From the NCBI RefSeq assembly GCF_965638725.1, contig NC_134963.1, positions 6,951,501 through 7,015,500 on the forward strand: 64,000 nucleotides of DNA, written 5' to 3'. The first letter of the stretch is position 1. The number at the start of each line of letters is the position of its first letter. The translations under genes were made by a program, and so were the position numbers. Below, piece by piece: positions 24,061 to 37,393 of the stretch. This DNA comes from Aptenodytes patagonicus. Its lineage: Eukaryota > Chordata > Aves > Sphenisciformes > Spheniscidae. The notes beneath the pieces were generated by a model. That model had not been told where the DNA came from. It searched no databases and was given only the letters and a program-made list of their open reading frames with translations.

Positions 24061-25984
24061 GTTAGATGCAGCCCCGGTGGGCACCGCAGGAGCCCCCTCA
24101 GCACCTCGCCAGGCCTTCTCCCCCCAAAACCCACAGGGGCTGCGTACCCCTGTCCTGGTGAGCCTCCAAGGCCTCCATCCACCTGGGGCCATTGGGCCCT
24201 GTCCCCTTTGTACTTCCCATCGACCCGCCATGTTACCCACGCTTGGGTGCTCACCCCCATCCAGCAACTGTGGCGCCAGCGTCCTTCACCCCCGTCCTCG
24301 TTTATTCCTCTGGCGAGCCCCCTTGGACCTCAAGCACCGTGTTGGTTTACCCCAAGTCACCAGCGGCTGAGGGGATGTCTTCCAGTTCAACCTCAATGTC
24401 TGCAGCGGCGGATCCCTGTCCTGACGCCTGATGGGAGAGCGTGTAGTGGGTGCAGTGCCAGCCACAGTGGGGGAGAAGCAGAGACCCCCTGAGGTACCCC
24501 CCGAAACGCATCTTGTTGCTGGCACTGGTAGTGGTGGTGACTTGCTGCTTGTTTTCTACTGTTATTTACCGCTCGAGTAGGAACTGACAGCTCTGCTCAT
24601 TGCTTATTCACCCAGTGCCACCCATCCAAGGTGAGCTGTGATGAAAATAAACCAGAATTTTACATTTTAATTGCAGAGATGCGATAGCCCCAAGCGCCTA
24701 CCTGGCGCTGTTTTGTACTGTGGAAGGCAGGGGGATCATAACAGCCAGATACGTTTGGCCACGATACACAGGTCAGGGGAGTGATGCTGCGTTTGTGACA
24801 GACCTGCTTGGGTGCCAATCTGCCACCATTCTGCACAAAAAATTGTGTTTCTTAGCAGGGACTAACAGTTTGCTCCGTCTCAAATAAACCCCGTCAGTTC
24901 TTAAGAAATCAAAACTGACTCTAAAATTTTTGAAATACCACTTGTGGGAATAGCAACAAACCCCTGAGGGCATACTTGAGTGTAGCAAGACCATTTAATT
25001 CAACTAAGAAAAAAAAATCGCAACTCAAACAGGGTTTTGCATTTTCTCCTGCACGGTTGTGTCACTAGATGGCCTTGCAGACCGAATGCAAACGGGACTG
25101 CACCTCGCACCTCTTTCAAGGAAGACCCTGCTTTGTGCAGAGGGCAAACAAAAAGCAAGAAAAGGATATTTCAGCGATAAGGAGGAGGAGGGATGTGTAA
25201 ATACCCAACGAAGTGTCATATAATTCAAATAATAAAAAAGCAGCCAAATTCACATCTATTTAAAGCTAACCGTTTTACTGAGGAAAAAGTTCATGCAAGG
25301 ATGTAGAATACACAAGCCGTCAAAAAAATGCTTTATGAACTGCAATCTTACATATCTTACCTGGAACACAGTAAAAGCCATCAGCTCCTGTCGACTGTAA
25401 TGGCTGAGGGCATTCCAGTATCGCACAGGAATGAATGGTCTAGGAAAGAATTGTTTTATCCTGAAACGATTTATTCAGACTTGGCTCAAACCCAGCATCA
25501 CACTATGTATGATATGATCAACAGATAGTAGTTTTCCTGTAACTGAGTACTGTAATTCAGGTTTTTTTTTTCAAGTCAGTTATTGCCATAAAAGTTTTTT
25601 TTGGGATAAAAATATTTTGTGGGTCATTGTTAGGTTGCTTTTTTTGCTTTTTGGTTTTTTGCAAGTCTCACAAAACAATCTTTACATTTCTCACAGCTTT
25701 GTCTCCTTTCACATTTTATAGTTAAGGAAACTTTTTAGATTTGTACACCTTAGATTCAGGATGAAACAATATAAAATGAGAAGATTATAAAATCAACTGT
25801 AAACACGCCAAAGACCATTTTTAAGTAATGGATGTTCTATTTCAGTGAGTCAACTTAGTATTGACGAAGTAGAGCATTTCAGTGTCTCAGTTACTTATTT
25901 TTAATTAATGGGTATGCAGTGCTTTAGGCATAGAAAGTCCTATGCAAAAGCTAGGCATATGTTGCTGACTCCAAAAAAATAAAA

Positions 25985-26040
25985 TCTATATGGAATTCTG
26001 CCACTGATTTAAATGGAAGAAGATTCAACCCTCTATTAGT
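25985..26040. repeat. Relic of an old amniote palindromic repeat
   Basis: GAATTCTGCCACTGATTTAA followed by ATGGAAGAAGATTCAACCCT resembles the common sauropsid motif built on 'CATTGACTTCAATGG ... AGGATCA(G)GCCCT'. It is too diverged to name a family. Confidence 0.35.
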
Positions 26041-27159
26041 AAAATTCAAATCTAATCATTATTAATTGCAAGTGTCCTTCTCCTGTTTTGGCCTGTATAT
26101 TGATTTTGGCACAAGTTCTGTTTCATCAAAAGCTTACGCATCTGCAGCTCAAGAGTCAATATGCATATAGAAATTTACAGTGAGTGTACCAAAATCAAGA
26201 CTTTAACGGGGTACAGTAAATATCTGTGTTCCAATCTTGTTACCAATTTGTTGCTTCACGATTGCCAAGGAAAATAATAGGAAGGAGTGAAAGGTCAGCA
26301 CACCGCCTAGGAAAACTGCTGGAAATTTATGATTTTTAAAAGATGCTTTAACACTTTAGATGGTATTGATGGGTAATTCAGGTTAGTTATGAGGACACCC
26401 AAAAAAGACTTGCAGATTAGGTTTAATATTGAAGCTATGATTTTTTTTTACAATACAGGGTGATGAAATAAGTTGATACTCCCATTTCTGAAAACACCAG
26501 GCCTGGGAAAAAGTGCTTGCAACCTCCTAGACAGTTCTGGTACAATGGAAGAACCTCAAGGCATATCCTTAGCCTGACCTCCTACGGAAACACCACCAAT
26601 GCCCTTGTGCTGCCTCTCTCCTTGTCCCTTGTGACGTGCTTGAAGAAGTCAAGGAAACTGAGATTTAATAATATTACAAGCCCATGAGTTTTGCGACTGT
26701 AGAGAGTCAAGTGAGGGAAGAGAAGCATAATTGTAAATCTTTCTGCTCACAAAATACTGTTTTAAATAGTAAATATGTTATCAGATTTGACAAAATATTC
26801 TGGTTAGCTACGTTCTTCTGTTTGGAGGAACTCTGAAACTGTAAAAATTTTAAGTTTCCAATCAATTAAGCTCTATCGTAGTGCATGGCCTTAGGCTAAG
26901 AAGCACGGCTTGCAGTAATATTTCTAATGGAAAATACAACTATTTTAGCTAACCAGCAAGGTCTCGGACTACTGGTACTTCCTTGTAGCCACAACTGCAG
27001 AGAGGAATAACAGCACACGCCATCTGCTGTATACTCCTATTATTAGTTTATATGGTAATACAAACTAGACAAGAAGGGGGACATGTTCTTCCTAAATGTC
27101 TTTAAAACTATGTTTTTGAAATACACTTAAGAATTTTCTTCTTGATAATACAGACCCCA

Positions 27160-27265
27160 GCTTTACAAAGACTTACACATAAACTTAACAATAAGAACAA
27201 GTAGCCCCATTTATGTCAAAGGAAATATGCATAAACTTAGTTAAGAATGTGCGTAACAAGACAGA
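27160..27265. repeat. Palindromic interspersed repeat, old
   Basis: The left arm CAAAGACTTACACATAAACT..AAGTAGCCCCATTTATGTC and the right arm ATGCATAAACTTAGTTAAGA..TGTGCGTAAC form a diverged inverted repeat. The layout matches a palindromic repeat common in turtles, crocodilians and birds (a CTTACACATGCTTAAC arm around CCCATTGAAGTCAATGGG). Family naming would need a repeat library. Confidence 0.5.
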
Positions 27266-27349
27266 GCCTTAAATATTTATTTTTGAACATTACCAGTGAT
27301 ATTGTGTTTTCAGTGATGAATTCCCACTACAGCATGTACATATACAGCA

Positions 27350-27552
27350 AGAGACAATGCCCTGAAGAGTTTACAATAGGAAAGACAGACCCTAAAGAAT
27401 GGGACTTACCACGTAAGTAGAGTGAATTTCCAATAAATTTCAGATGTTACACAAGGGCAACAATTGTTTGTCATGTGCACAGACACTGAAGAACAATCTC
27501 TGCCCCACAGAATTTAGTGTGAACTGACAGGGCAGATAGGGAAGGGGAAACT
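27350..27552. repeat. Two diverged copies of an old interspersed repeat
   Basis: GACAATGCCCTGAAGAGTTT at 27353 onward and CAATCTCTGCCCCACAGAAT at 27493 onward both resemble the sauropsid motif '(T)CCCTGCCCCAAAGAGCTTACA'; the second continues into GACAGGGCAGATAGGG and GAAGGGGAAACTG, as that family does. Confidence 0.4.
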
Positions 27553-30500
27553 GTAACGTAGGAGAGCTGAACTGTACCTTGCATACACAAAGAAGTTACG
27601 GGTGACAATATCAGTGTAAGAGGAGAAGCCTATGACAAAGCTAAGTATATACTCAAGGTAATTCAATTTGTTTACAGAACAACTGTACAAAACTGTTTTT
27701 CAGTTGTGTTTTTGCTCACAGTGCCAACATTCTTTTGACCCTCACTCAACCCTGGAAACACCTTTTTTCAAAATCAAAGCTCCCAGTCTCCTTGACTTTC
27801 AGCTGCTTCACAGTATCCATTTTTGCAGTGTTGGTGTTTCTCTTGCACATGCAGAGCTCCACCATCTGGTCCTCATGGCCTGGTATTTTACACACACGCC
27901 CCCACCCCGAAAAATCCCTTGGGCCACATGATTCACCATCTATTCAGATCTTGCCATGTGCCTGTTTTTTGTGTAGTAGCCCCTACTGATGTAAATCCCT
28001 TGTTTCATAAGGGCTCTCAATTGCCTTTTTCACTGAAGGTAAGGTGGCTGTGACACCTGCCAGTTTCTAAGACGTTTAATGCAACCAAAAACATTATTAC
28101 ATTGTTGTTTGGCTGAGTAGGAACCATTTTTTTTTTCCCAGTGGGAAGTGCTGCCAGAAAGGTATTAACTTTCTAGACTATTAAGTAATGTGGAAAAATT
28201 ATATTTCAATAAGAAAATTTCCTTTCTGCCTTTTCATGCCTTAGGAATATAGTTCCTGTTTCACTTGGCTCAAGTAGCCTATGTACTAAATCAGTGTAAA
28301 AATCTTTCAATAAACTCTACATAAAATCTGTCCAAATGCTACCATAGAGTTCAGAGGGCTATGAAAGAAAACAAGACAACGGTCTGCAACAGGAGGTGTT
28401 AGCCAAATTAGACACACAACTCAGCAAAATCAGGCAGTGAATATTCAGGCACTTTGATGTAGTTCGGACGGATTTTGTTCATAAACCACACACTGACTAC
28501 TACCTAGAGAGCAGCTATTTATAGGGAACATTCTGTTTCTTGGGTTATTTTCTCTGGTATGCTTTAAATCAGGGGTGCCAACTATGTGGGCCAAATATGG
28601 CCTACCTGACGTATGCGTGGCCAGCGTGCCGTATTTTGAATCGCACCTTTCATTAGAAACTGAGTTCTTGGCTTTGCAGTTGTGGGGGGAAAAAAACCCT
28701 CCACATTACAAATTTGAAGAGTGTGTAAATCAACGGGGTAACGTCTCAGCCTGATACAGTAGGTGCTTAGGGGCCGTTTCAAGCTTCTGTTCCTCACTGA
28801 AGTGTGAATTCTCAAGCCAAGTTCTGTTGTAAAAAATGGGTAACACAAGGTTAAGATCATCCTATGCTTTTCTGGAACATCAAACACAGTGACTGATCTC
28901 TGAAAAGCATGAAATGAACAAGCAAGTGTCTGCCAACACCACCATAACTCTGCCCCCGCGGATCTGGGCGATATGTGTGTCTCCCAGATGTGCTGGCACG
29001 GCTTCACTGAGCAATGGGGAGGAATTTGTCAACACAGGCTGGCAGAGCTATCCCAGCGATGCTGGATCTCATCCTCTACCTCTGTGCTCAACAGCAAATC
29101 TGGAGAGTCGCCGGAGAGAGAGGGATTCAAAATGCCTCGTTTCAGGCGAGATCTGCAGGTTGTGTTTGCGTTGGTAGCTGTGGTTGGTTTTACCATGGGA
29201 ACAGTCAGAAGCAGTGAGTTCAGGAGTGATGTGCAGGCTTACTCGTGGCTGAGTGAGAGCACAGGGCTCTGCTATAGATCTGCATGAAATTAATCAGCAT
29301 CAGACGCTTTTCTGCATCCAGATCTGCAGCAGAGAATAATCCCATCAGGAAGTAACTTTGGGAAATGTAGGGAAAGGGGCTGTAAACAGCTTTCCTTGCA
29401 ACACAATGTGTTTTTACCCAATATCCATCCCCTCTCTTTAGTATACACGCCTAAAATCCCTCTGGCTTATGCCTTCCTGTGTTTTCACTACCCAACACTC
29501 CACCTGACCCAGCAAGCACTAAGATGTTATTTTTTTCAAAATCAGAGTGCTCTCTGCAGTATCTGCTTTCTTCAGATTACTTTTCCCTTCTTCCCGGTAA
29601 TTCCTGATAGAGAGATATTTTATTTTAATGTACTTGCCGGTTTAGAGACAAGGGAGGACTGAGACCAATAGGAGTGTATGTTAATTAGGATGACCACAGC
29701 ACCGGAGCAGGAGTTGCATTCAGCTTCTTTAGATTACGCAGCAGGGATAAGTATGGAGTAGGTGAGTCCACCGTGGATGGCCAAATCTGGGTTACGGTCC
29801 CCAGAAGTTGGTTGGTAGATTCCACTAATCCTGAAATGTGTGGAGTTGTACATTTTGTGAGGCTTTTGAGAACCTCAAGTTTAAATGATCCCAGGTTTGG
29901 CTTGCTAAATATGCTTTCCACTATGCATACAGGAGCTACAGTCCAACCTGAACAAGCATGTGTTTTTCAGAGCCATTAGAAGAGTCAGGCTTTGATTGAC
30001 GATTCATTGCTGCATTGGCTATGCAATAGCTATCACTCTTGCACCTGGCCCAGGCAGGAAGCTCTCAAACCTTTTGGACCAGAATGTGGGGAAACTGTGA
30101 ATATTCATAGGAGGAGAAAAAAGGATGGCAAAGTAGGCTGTAAGAGAAAGGACTGTGGATAAAATAGCAGCAGACTTTTGCTGAGTTATATGTATTGCAC
30201 CGACACTGAAGGGCAGTTAACGTGTGAACTTCACATCCTCCCCTCTGATATCTGTGCAAACTTCCTACAGGAAGGCAGCAACTGCAGACTGAAGAGATGA
30301 GAAAATCCTCTGTTTATATCCCTACAGGAAACACCATAATTTCTGCCTGTTTTTTGTTGAGTGCTAGATGTACAGGGAGAGCTAAGCAGGAAGCACTTGC
30401 TCTGTCGTTGTCTGGCTGGGAAGAAGCTCATACATAGGGATGGAGGTTTGGCAGGAGCCAGAGAGGTTTGTGGCTTGTCAGAGCATCCCTAGAGAAAGGA

Positions 30501-31323
30501 CAGGCCCAGACTGAGTTTATCTCAGACCTGAGAGTAGCCATTAACCCGGCAGGAGCAAACCCTGCAAAGAAACAGTGATGCTCAGAGCAGGCTAATTAAT
30601 AACTTGAGGCGCTGGAAATAAACCCGGTTGTAATTGTGTCATGTTTGCTTTAGAGCTGTGATTTTTGGCCTGTGCCGCACTTGGACGGGTTGACAGTGCA
30701 GAGTGGTCTGGCTGGAGGTCCTTGCTGAGAGTCACCGGAACAGGTCAGGAAGGTGTTTGAGCAGTCGCGGCAGTGGCGTGGTCTGGTGTGCAGAGGCACG
30801 TAGAGGGCAGCAACCTGCCAGCGCTGCTCCAGCCCACGGGTCATTGCCAAACACGGACTGGCGCGCTGCCCTGCGTGAGCTCGACACCGCTGTCCTTGAT
30901 GGCATGTTTCCTGCGCGTTTCTCCCTTCCTACACACATTTCACCCTTCCTGCCTCTCATCGTAACAACAGGCACACTGTCAAGTTCCCAGTTGCTTACTG
31001 GGATTAACATAGTAGCTCTGATTTCTTAAGGCGGGGAGATTTCCTGGTTAAAACCATTCTAATTAAACTTCTATCTCTTATAATGCTAAAAATGCCCCTG
31101 TGTGAAAGGCAGCTGAATCTACTTGTAAAATGTCAGTGCCCCTAGACCTTTAATGGTCTAACAATAGTAAAGACAGTGCCTGTTCAAAGATACAGGACTC
31201 CAGACAAATGGAAGAAGGAACCAAATCTTAGCATCCCTCTGAATCAGACATCTTAGACAAAAATCTTCCAAGTATGAAACACATCTGGCTGCGTATTTGT
31301 CAAGTTTTTTATCGGCTTGAAAT

Positions 31324-31339
31324 ACACACACACACACAG
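31324..31339. repeat. Short (CA)n microsatellite
   Basis: Eight uninterrupted CA units (with a leading TA step) in intergenic sequence. Confidence 0.9.
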
Positions 31340-34300
31340 AGCCCATAGCAAATCCTTTCCACTGTAGATCTGGGTGGGCACCTCTGTTTTCCTTTTAGGA
31401 CTCAATTTTGGACCTGGGGAAAAGTGTTCTCAGTTGACAGGCCTCCAAGCAAGCCAGGGCTGGCCACGGAGGAGGGCAACAGCTGCACAAGCTTTAATTC
31501 CTCTCCCCACCCTCCTGTGCAAATGTGCCCCTCAATCCTGTCTGGAGGAGCCAGAGAGGAACATACAGCTCCCCTGCTTCCCTGCCAGCTCTACTGGCAT
31601 TTCCTATTATGCAGCCAATTGCATGTTAGGCGCTGAGACCATAAAGTATTTTTTCATGTGGGCAGCTGAGCAGTGGTGGAACTAGAATCTCTTTTGGCCA
31701 CAACCCCCCCCCCCGCAGATGTTCGTGCTGCTTTTCTACCCCCTCTTATGCAACACGCCAGGCATTTATGATAATTTACGGCCACAGGAACCACTTCCTG
31801 CACACTGCTGGCAGCAAGTCTTCCCGGACTGCTGGCAGACATTGCACGGGGAAAAGGAAAGACAACGTGCAGGGGAAGGTGTTGGGAAGTAAAGGGAACC
31901 CTGTTCTCCATCAGCAGCTCCCAGAAGAGAGAGGGGGAGAAAAGCAGTGATGGCTTTGCAGATTTAGTGGAAACTAACTTCAGTTAGGAATTAGCAATGG
32001 CCTGCCCTCCTGAAGGTTAAAACAATTAAAGTGTCTGGAAAAGGTATTTTAATTTAAGACTTACCTTGAAAAAAACAAAAAAAGCTAAAGCAAGTATGAA
32101 AATAAATTAGAAACTAGGCAAAGATAAGAACAGAGCCTGCAGGAATCAAGTCTAAACAAAGGGCAGGGGCTATGCAGTGAGAAAACCACAAACGGCGGGG
32201 GTTGAAATGTAAAACCTACAGTTCACTGCGAAACATGAAAGATGCTGTTGTATTCCACACCTCCTCTTCCCGGGCGTAGCTGTCTCCACAAGGTGAAGGG
32301 CAGTAATGAATCAAGCTCCTTCCCTCTCCTCCTGTATTTTCTATTCAATTATTCGCAGGCTGTGCAAGTTCTGCTTTATTTCTCCTCTCCATATGCCGCA
32401 CTCTCCTCCTGTTTTTTTTTTTTATTCCGAACTGTGCATTTGGCCTCTCTCCCATTTCTTTCTCCTCGGTGCATGCCCCCTGCTCTGCTAAGATCTGCTG
32501 TCTTTGTAACCTCCACTGTGCACATATGCTGGCTCTCCCTCTCCCCTCCCTGCCACCCCCCACCTTCTGGGCCATCAAGCGTCCCTTTGCTTCACTCCAG
32601 CATTTTTGCCAGGGGGCCCATCAGCCAGCCAGAAAAGGAACAATTTTGCTATGGCCACTGCTCCCGTTTTCATGCTGCCGGCTCCTCTCCACCGATCAAG
32701 GGGAACTCATGTTGCTCCCGTAGTACAGCTGATTGGTAGCGAAGGCAAAGATGGCTCTGCAGCTGCTTAGCAACTGGGAGCTGCTGTTATGCAGCAGCGT
32801 AGAAAGGCAATGGATGGCACAGCATTCGCTAATTCTGCGCGTTCTGGCCCACTTGGCTGAAAACCGTGGCTTAGTGGACCAGCTGGGGCACTCCCAACTG
32901 TCCTGTCAAAAATAAATCAAGATGGGGATCCTTAACTGCAGATTTGAGAGCAATGGCGACAATGTCAAGGGCAAAACTGTCTTGATCTTGTGTCGTACGT
33001 TGTTTGCATCACACCAGTTAGAAGAAACTGCTCCGATTTGTAAGCTACACTCATTCCGTTTGATCTTTGTCATCACTTTTCTGGCTGCAACATTTTATAC
33101 TCCATCACTTATAATCAGAATGTTCCCTGTATGCGCTGCATTTGTTAAAAAGGCTCACAGGTCTCCAGCTACCATCGCATCTAGACTGTTTAATGATAGG
33201 TGTCCAGATACACAAGTATTTTAATGCATCAATATCCTTTTAGATTACTTATCTGTATCTTCATTTCCTTTTGATGCAAGTTCTGTGAGTGCCCAAATTC
33301 TTTAAATGGTACATTCTTTCCATTCTTTTTTTTGTAAGACTGTACTGTTTAGGCCATGAAGCACTGAACTGAAATATTTAGTAATTTGATGGCTTTAGAA
33401 TGTTGATTAGAATTGCCAACCTTCTTGATTTATTTAATGATTTTTATAAGCTTGAAAGTATTCTAAAAAATAACTGGTTGTACATTCTGATGGGATCATA
33501 GCATTTCAATAGCAGCTGCATTTCAATAGGCAAGAAGCAACACAAAACATTCTGCAAGTCAGGTGTTGAAACAGCTTCTTTATTCCTTTATAGCTCAAGA
33601 ATGATTAGATCTCTGAAAGCACTACCTGTCTTACAGAGGTGGCAGAAATAAAATGAACAGATACAGTTTAAAAAGAAACCAAAAAACCTAGCCCTGGCAA
33701 ATATCCAACATGTCCATCAAAAGTTGTATGGATCTTAAACAAAATAAACGTTTGTTCCACTATTGGGTATCACCATACATTTCTTTGCACCCAGGCAGCC
33801 AAATAACACAGCAGACTAGTGATTCCCTGTCATTGTTCAATGCTTACATCCCCTGCATCCTCAGAGCATGTCGGGACACAGGTGAAATCTGTCAGGAGAT
33901 TGCTTATTTTGGCTGAGGAATTCCCTAGACAGATCAACTGCTGTTCTTAGGAAGAAATGAAAAATTTCACGGCAAAACAACTGAACAGGCAAATACCCTG
34001 TCCATATTACTACTCAATATTCCTTTGATATTCTTAGCCTGGTTTCCTAAAAATAAAACAGTCTAATGTGACTGTGTTGTTCTATGTCATTTTTCCTCTC
34101 CTTCCTCCAATCTCAATCAAATTTGGCAGTGGGGAAGTCGTCCCAAACGTGTTTAGGTCTTGAATGAACAGCTGAGTAGAGTATGTAGTAGAGGCACCAC
34201 CTTGGTCTCAGGGAAAGGCAGGCAGAACTCAGCCCTTGCCCGTACCAAGGGGCAGTACCGCTGCCTGGTTGGCCCCTGTGGAGCTCCCAGCCAGCACATC

Positions 34301-34429
34301 ACCCCTTGCTCAGCCAGACAGGGCAAGCAAGACTGGGAAAGAGCTGGAAGATTTGTCAGGGGGCATTTATAGACACAAATCCATGGGAGACAAAACTTCA
34401 TGAGCTTAGCTGCTGAGAGAGAAACTGTT

Positions 34430-35745
34430 TTAAGAAATTGCAAGGTTTGGTGGTAAATGGTAATAGCACTAGTAGGAGATTTCTGCAAGAGGGCTGACGT
34501 GCCAAACTTCAACCCCTGTGAAACATTTACATGATTATGAGTAGGAGAATGTAAGAGCAAGAAGGCATTATCAAATGGATTAGAATCCATCTAACAGGAA
34601 GGTCTCAAAATGCAGTTGTAACCACTGTGTCCTACAGCTGTCATCTTTCTTTTATGGGTCCTGCAACTACCTGTTTGGGCCCTACATTATTTAATGGCTA
34701 CGTTATAGACACCAGGGCAGGCAAATGTTGCAGTGCGCCTCCTGGCTCCCTTCCAGCTCCTAAGCTGGGCTTTCTTCTCATTAAACTGGGGTGTGGCAAG
34801 AGGATGGTGTACATCCAGATCTCCTCCTGACACAGTATTGACACAGCTGAGGTGTACACACACCCAGAACCAGGAAACTCCTACAGTGGAGACAGAAGCA
34901 GTTGTTTATCTGGAAAAAAATACCAAATCATTACCAATCAAGTTTGTAGGTGACACTCAACAGTAGCAGGAGGGGGTATTAAAAAAAAAAGCTCATTGCA
35001 AGCAACAATGCTGTCTAAGGACTTGGCCTTTTCAAGAGGGCCAAGTGTAAAGCCATAGATAAAGAACAAAGAGCACAAACCAATGGGACGGAGGTGCCAT
35101 CCCAAGGAGGAGAAGATCTGAGAGGAGCTGTGCTGGCAAACCAGCTGAACATGGGCTGGTGTAATCCCTGGATGCCTAACAGATACATCTCAGCCAGGAG
35201 GGCTGTTGGCGCGGGTACGATCACCGCTGATTGCTCTGTCCCCCCCCCCCGATCAAAATGGTGAAAAACTGGAGTGTTCACAGGGAACCGCGACAGGAAC
35301 AATTACAGGATTAGTAAAGATGGACCCAAGGGGGAGCTCTGCAAGTCTGCAATGGGAGTGTTAAATGTTCAGTTGATCAGCCTGTACACAGCTACACGGG
35401 GACAGAAATCTGGTAATGGAGCATTCCTCTGTCAAGCAGACTGAGACACAGCAACATCCAGAAACTGAAAGCAGAAACTAGGCAAGTTTAAAAAGGTACT
35501 TTGATTTCTAGTCTGTCCGGTAGATTTTGATGGAAACAATTTACTAACTCTTATTTTACTCTCTCTCACAGCCCATTTTAAAATGAAAATCTGATGTTTT
35601 TCTAAGATGCAGGTATGCTGCAGTTAAATTCTTTCAAATGAGAAAAAGCAACAAATTCACAAAAATCTTATGACCTCCATTATGCAGGAAGTCGAACCAG
35701 ATGAACCTAGGTCTCTTTTGTCCTTTATAATCTATTAATCTAGTT
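34430..35745 (+). mobile_element. CR1 LINE relic, 3' part, sense orientation
   Basis: The stretch follows the 3' third of a reptile-type CR1 element in order. It has ATTATCAAATGGATTAGAAT, AGGTCTCAAAATGCAGTTGT, CCCTACATTATTTAATGG, AAGTTTGTAGGTGACACTCA and CCAGCTGAACATGGGCTGG. It ends with TATGACCTCCATTATGCAGG, AAGTCGAACCAGATGAACCT and the tail TATAATCTATTAATCT. Stop codons and indels are frequent, so it encodes nothing intact. The 5' end is truncated or unrecognisable. Heavy divergence suggests an insertion predating modern bird radiations. Confidence 0.8.
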
Positions 35746-37090
35746 TCCTTGCACAAGCAGTGGATTGTAACATGAAAATCTTCAATATAAAGGATTCTGT
35801 GTACAAGCCAGTCTAAAACAAAATGTTGTAAACAGTCACGATCATTGTTTGGCAGAACAGCTGCATATTTTTTATTTCACTTTGCCTCTCAATCTAATTT
35901 GCTCTTGTTGCAACACTTTGCCAAAGAAATTAAATCACTTCTTATTGATAACAGACAGTGAAATAATTAGCATAAGAGTTTTCCACTCAACAATGCAGGG
36001 GAGGGACGCTGTGGGCAAGAACAAACCCCTTTGCTTCAAGAATGTGCATAGAGTCACCACAAGCTGTTCAGAGAAAAAAAATCTTTTTTTTTTTCTCCCT
36101 TTCCCCTGAAAGATCTCTTTCTTTCTCTAAAGAGTCTCACGCAGTAAACCAGGGTCAATCTAACTCAAGTATGAAAGTCTGGTTTGACCTTTCTGGGATT
36201 TAAACACGCTGTACCAGAACATTTAGCTTTTCAGATACGAGGTTCAGCCATGAAACCACCCACTCTGAGAGTGCAACCGGTCTCAACTGCCTTGGTGACT
36301 TTTAAACTACATTGAACGTTATAGTCATTTAGAAACTCTAAAAACGGAAATAAATTTTCAGCTCAGACTTACAAAAACATTTCCAGAAGTGCTGAAGACC
36401 CACACAATTCACTGGGTCCGCACGGCGGGCTCGCTGTACAACGCCTGCTGCCCCAGCAATTTCTGGCCCTGGTTTGCACGTACGCGGTGCCAGGCACACG
36501 CTTTAGGACCTCTCCCAGCTGGAGCAGTTCATGGATTCTACCATCGGGAACGGCCGTCCTGAACAATGATTAATTGCAGACAAAGATCATAGTCCTGGAA
36601 AAATGCGCAGAGATGTGCAAGTACAGACAAAGCTGCCTAAGCTCCCACAGTATTATGGTCTAGCTGAATCGTTTCAAAGCCTGTATTAGGCAGAGCTAGT
36701 TTGCTTCAGGGTTAAATAGACCAACGTTAAGGTTTAAATGCAGATATTACTAATATCCAAATATCTATTTAAACATATATTTTAAATCCCAGGAAAGTTA
36801 TTAGCCGATGCTGTTTAAATCTGCTTTTATCACTTTACGTGCTGACTTAACTCATTATGATGCAAGCTGCAGAAACGTTTTCATTACAGTTCAAAAAACC
36901 CCTGCAAAACCAAGAACAGATCTACACCGTACTTTGATCTACACGTCGCCTGTTTCGGCCATTTCCAGGAAGCTAAAATGCTTTTCACCTCTATTGAGAA
37001 ATAGTAGAGGAGCATTTTAATGGCGTTTAGCTAAGAATAACGTCACCGCTTCTTCCAAGTTTATTAGCAGATTATTATTTAAAGCCATTG
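35746..37090. other. Intergenic, no gene recognised
   Basis: AT-rich, non-coding. A GC-richer island at about 36375-36560 is flanked on the minus strand by a possible acceptor (TTGTTCAG) and a possible donor (GTAAGT); see findings. Confidence 0.5.
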
Positions 37091-37295
37091 TAAACCAGGA
37101 AAGCAGTCACACTGCTGGCACGAGCAAGGGCCAAGCGTTCAGAGATGGTCTGGCCGGACAAGGCGCGTCTCGCAGGGACCGAGCGGAGGGTCTGGCGGCC
37201 GCGGACCGCCATGCCTCCAAGCGCCGCAGCCCCGAGCGTGGGGCACAGAGCGCGGAGGTAGCGTTTTAAAGCCAGCCTGGCAGTGCGGAGACATT

Positions 37296-37317
37296 CCCCC
37301 CCCCCCCCCCCCCCCCC
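37296..37317. repeat. C homopolymer (22 bases)
   Basis: Uninterrupted run of C. A G run of 14 follows at 37394-37407, so the two could pair in single-stranded DNA or RNA. Run length may be unreliable in an assembly. Confidence 0.9.
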
Positions 37318-37393
37318 ATGGAAACGTGTTATGTTTTGTGCGGACCGTTTGTCGCTTGTTCTCGACAGAGCCTGACCCGGTGAGGACCGGGGC

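Larger units (their letters stand above)
24061..34429. other. Intergenic region upstream of RHOF, no gene recognised
   Basis: GC falls quickly after 24.5 kb. I see only non-coding sequence: old repeats near 26.0, 27.2 and 27.5 kb, a possible hAT end at 28.57 kb and a (CA)n run at 31324-31339. Open frames in it, such as the one at 32242-32739, resemble no known family. Confidence 0.65.

Noticed and set aside
23352-24370. Open frames of about 300 codons on both strands across the RHOF promoter
   Set aside because: Extreme GC sequence has few stop codons. The frames overlap each other and RHOF exons 1-2, are full of Gly/Ala/Arg/Pro and resemble no family.
32242-32739. 165-codon frame in the intergenic region
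   Set aside because: Composition is Ser/Pro/Cys-rich from pyrimidine-rich DNA; no motif and no splice sites.
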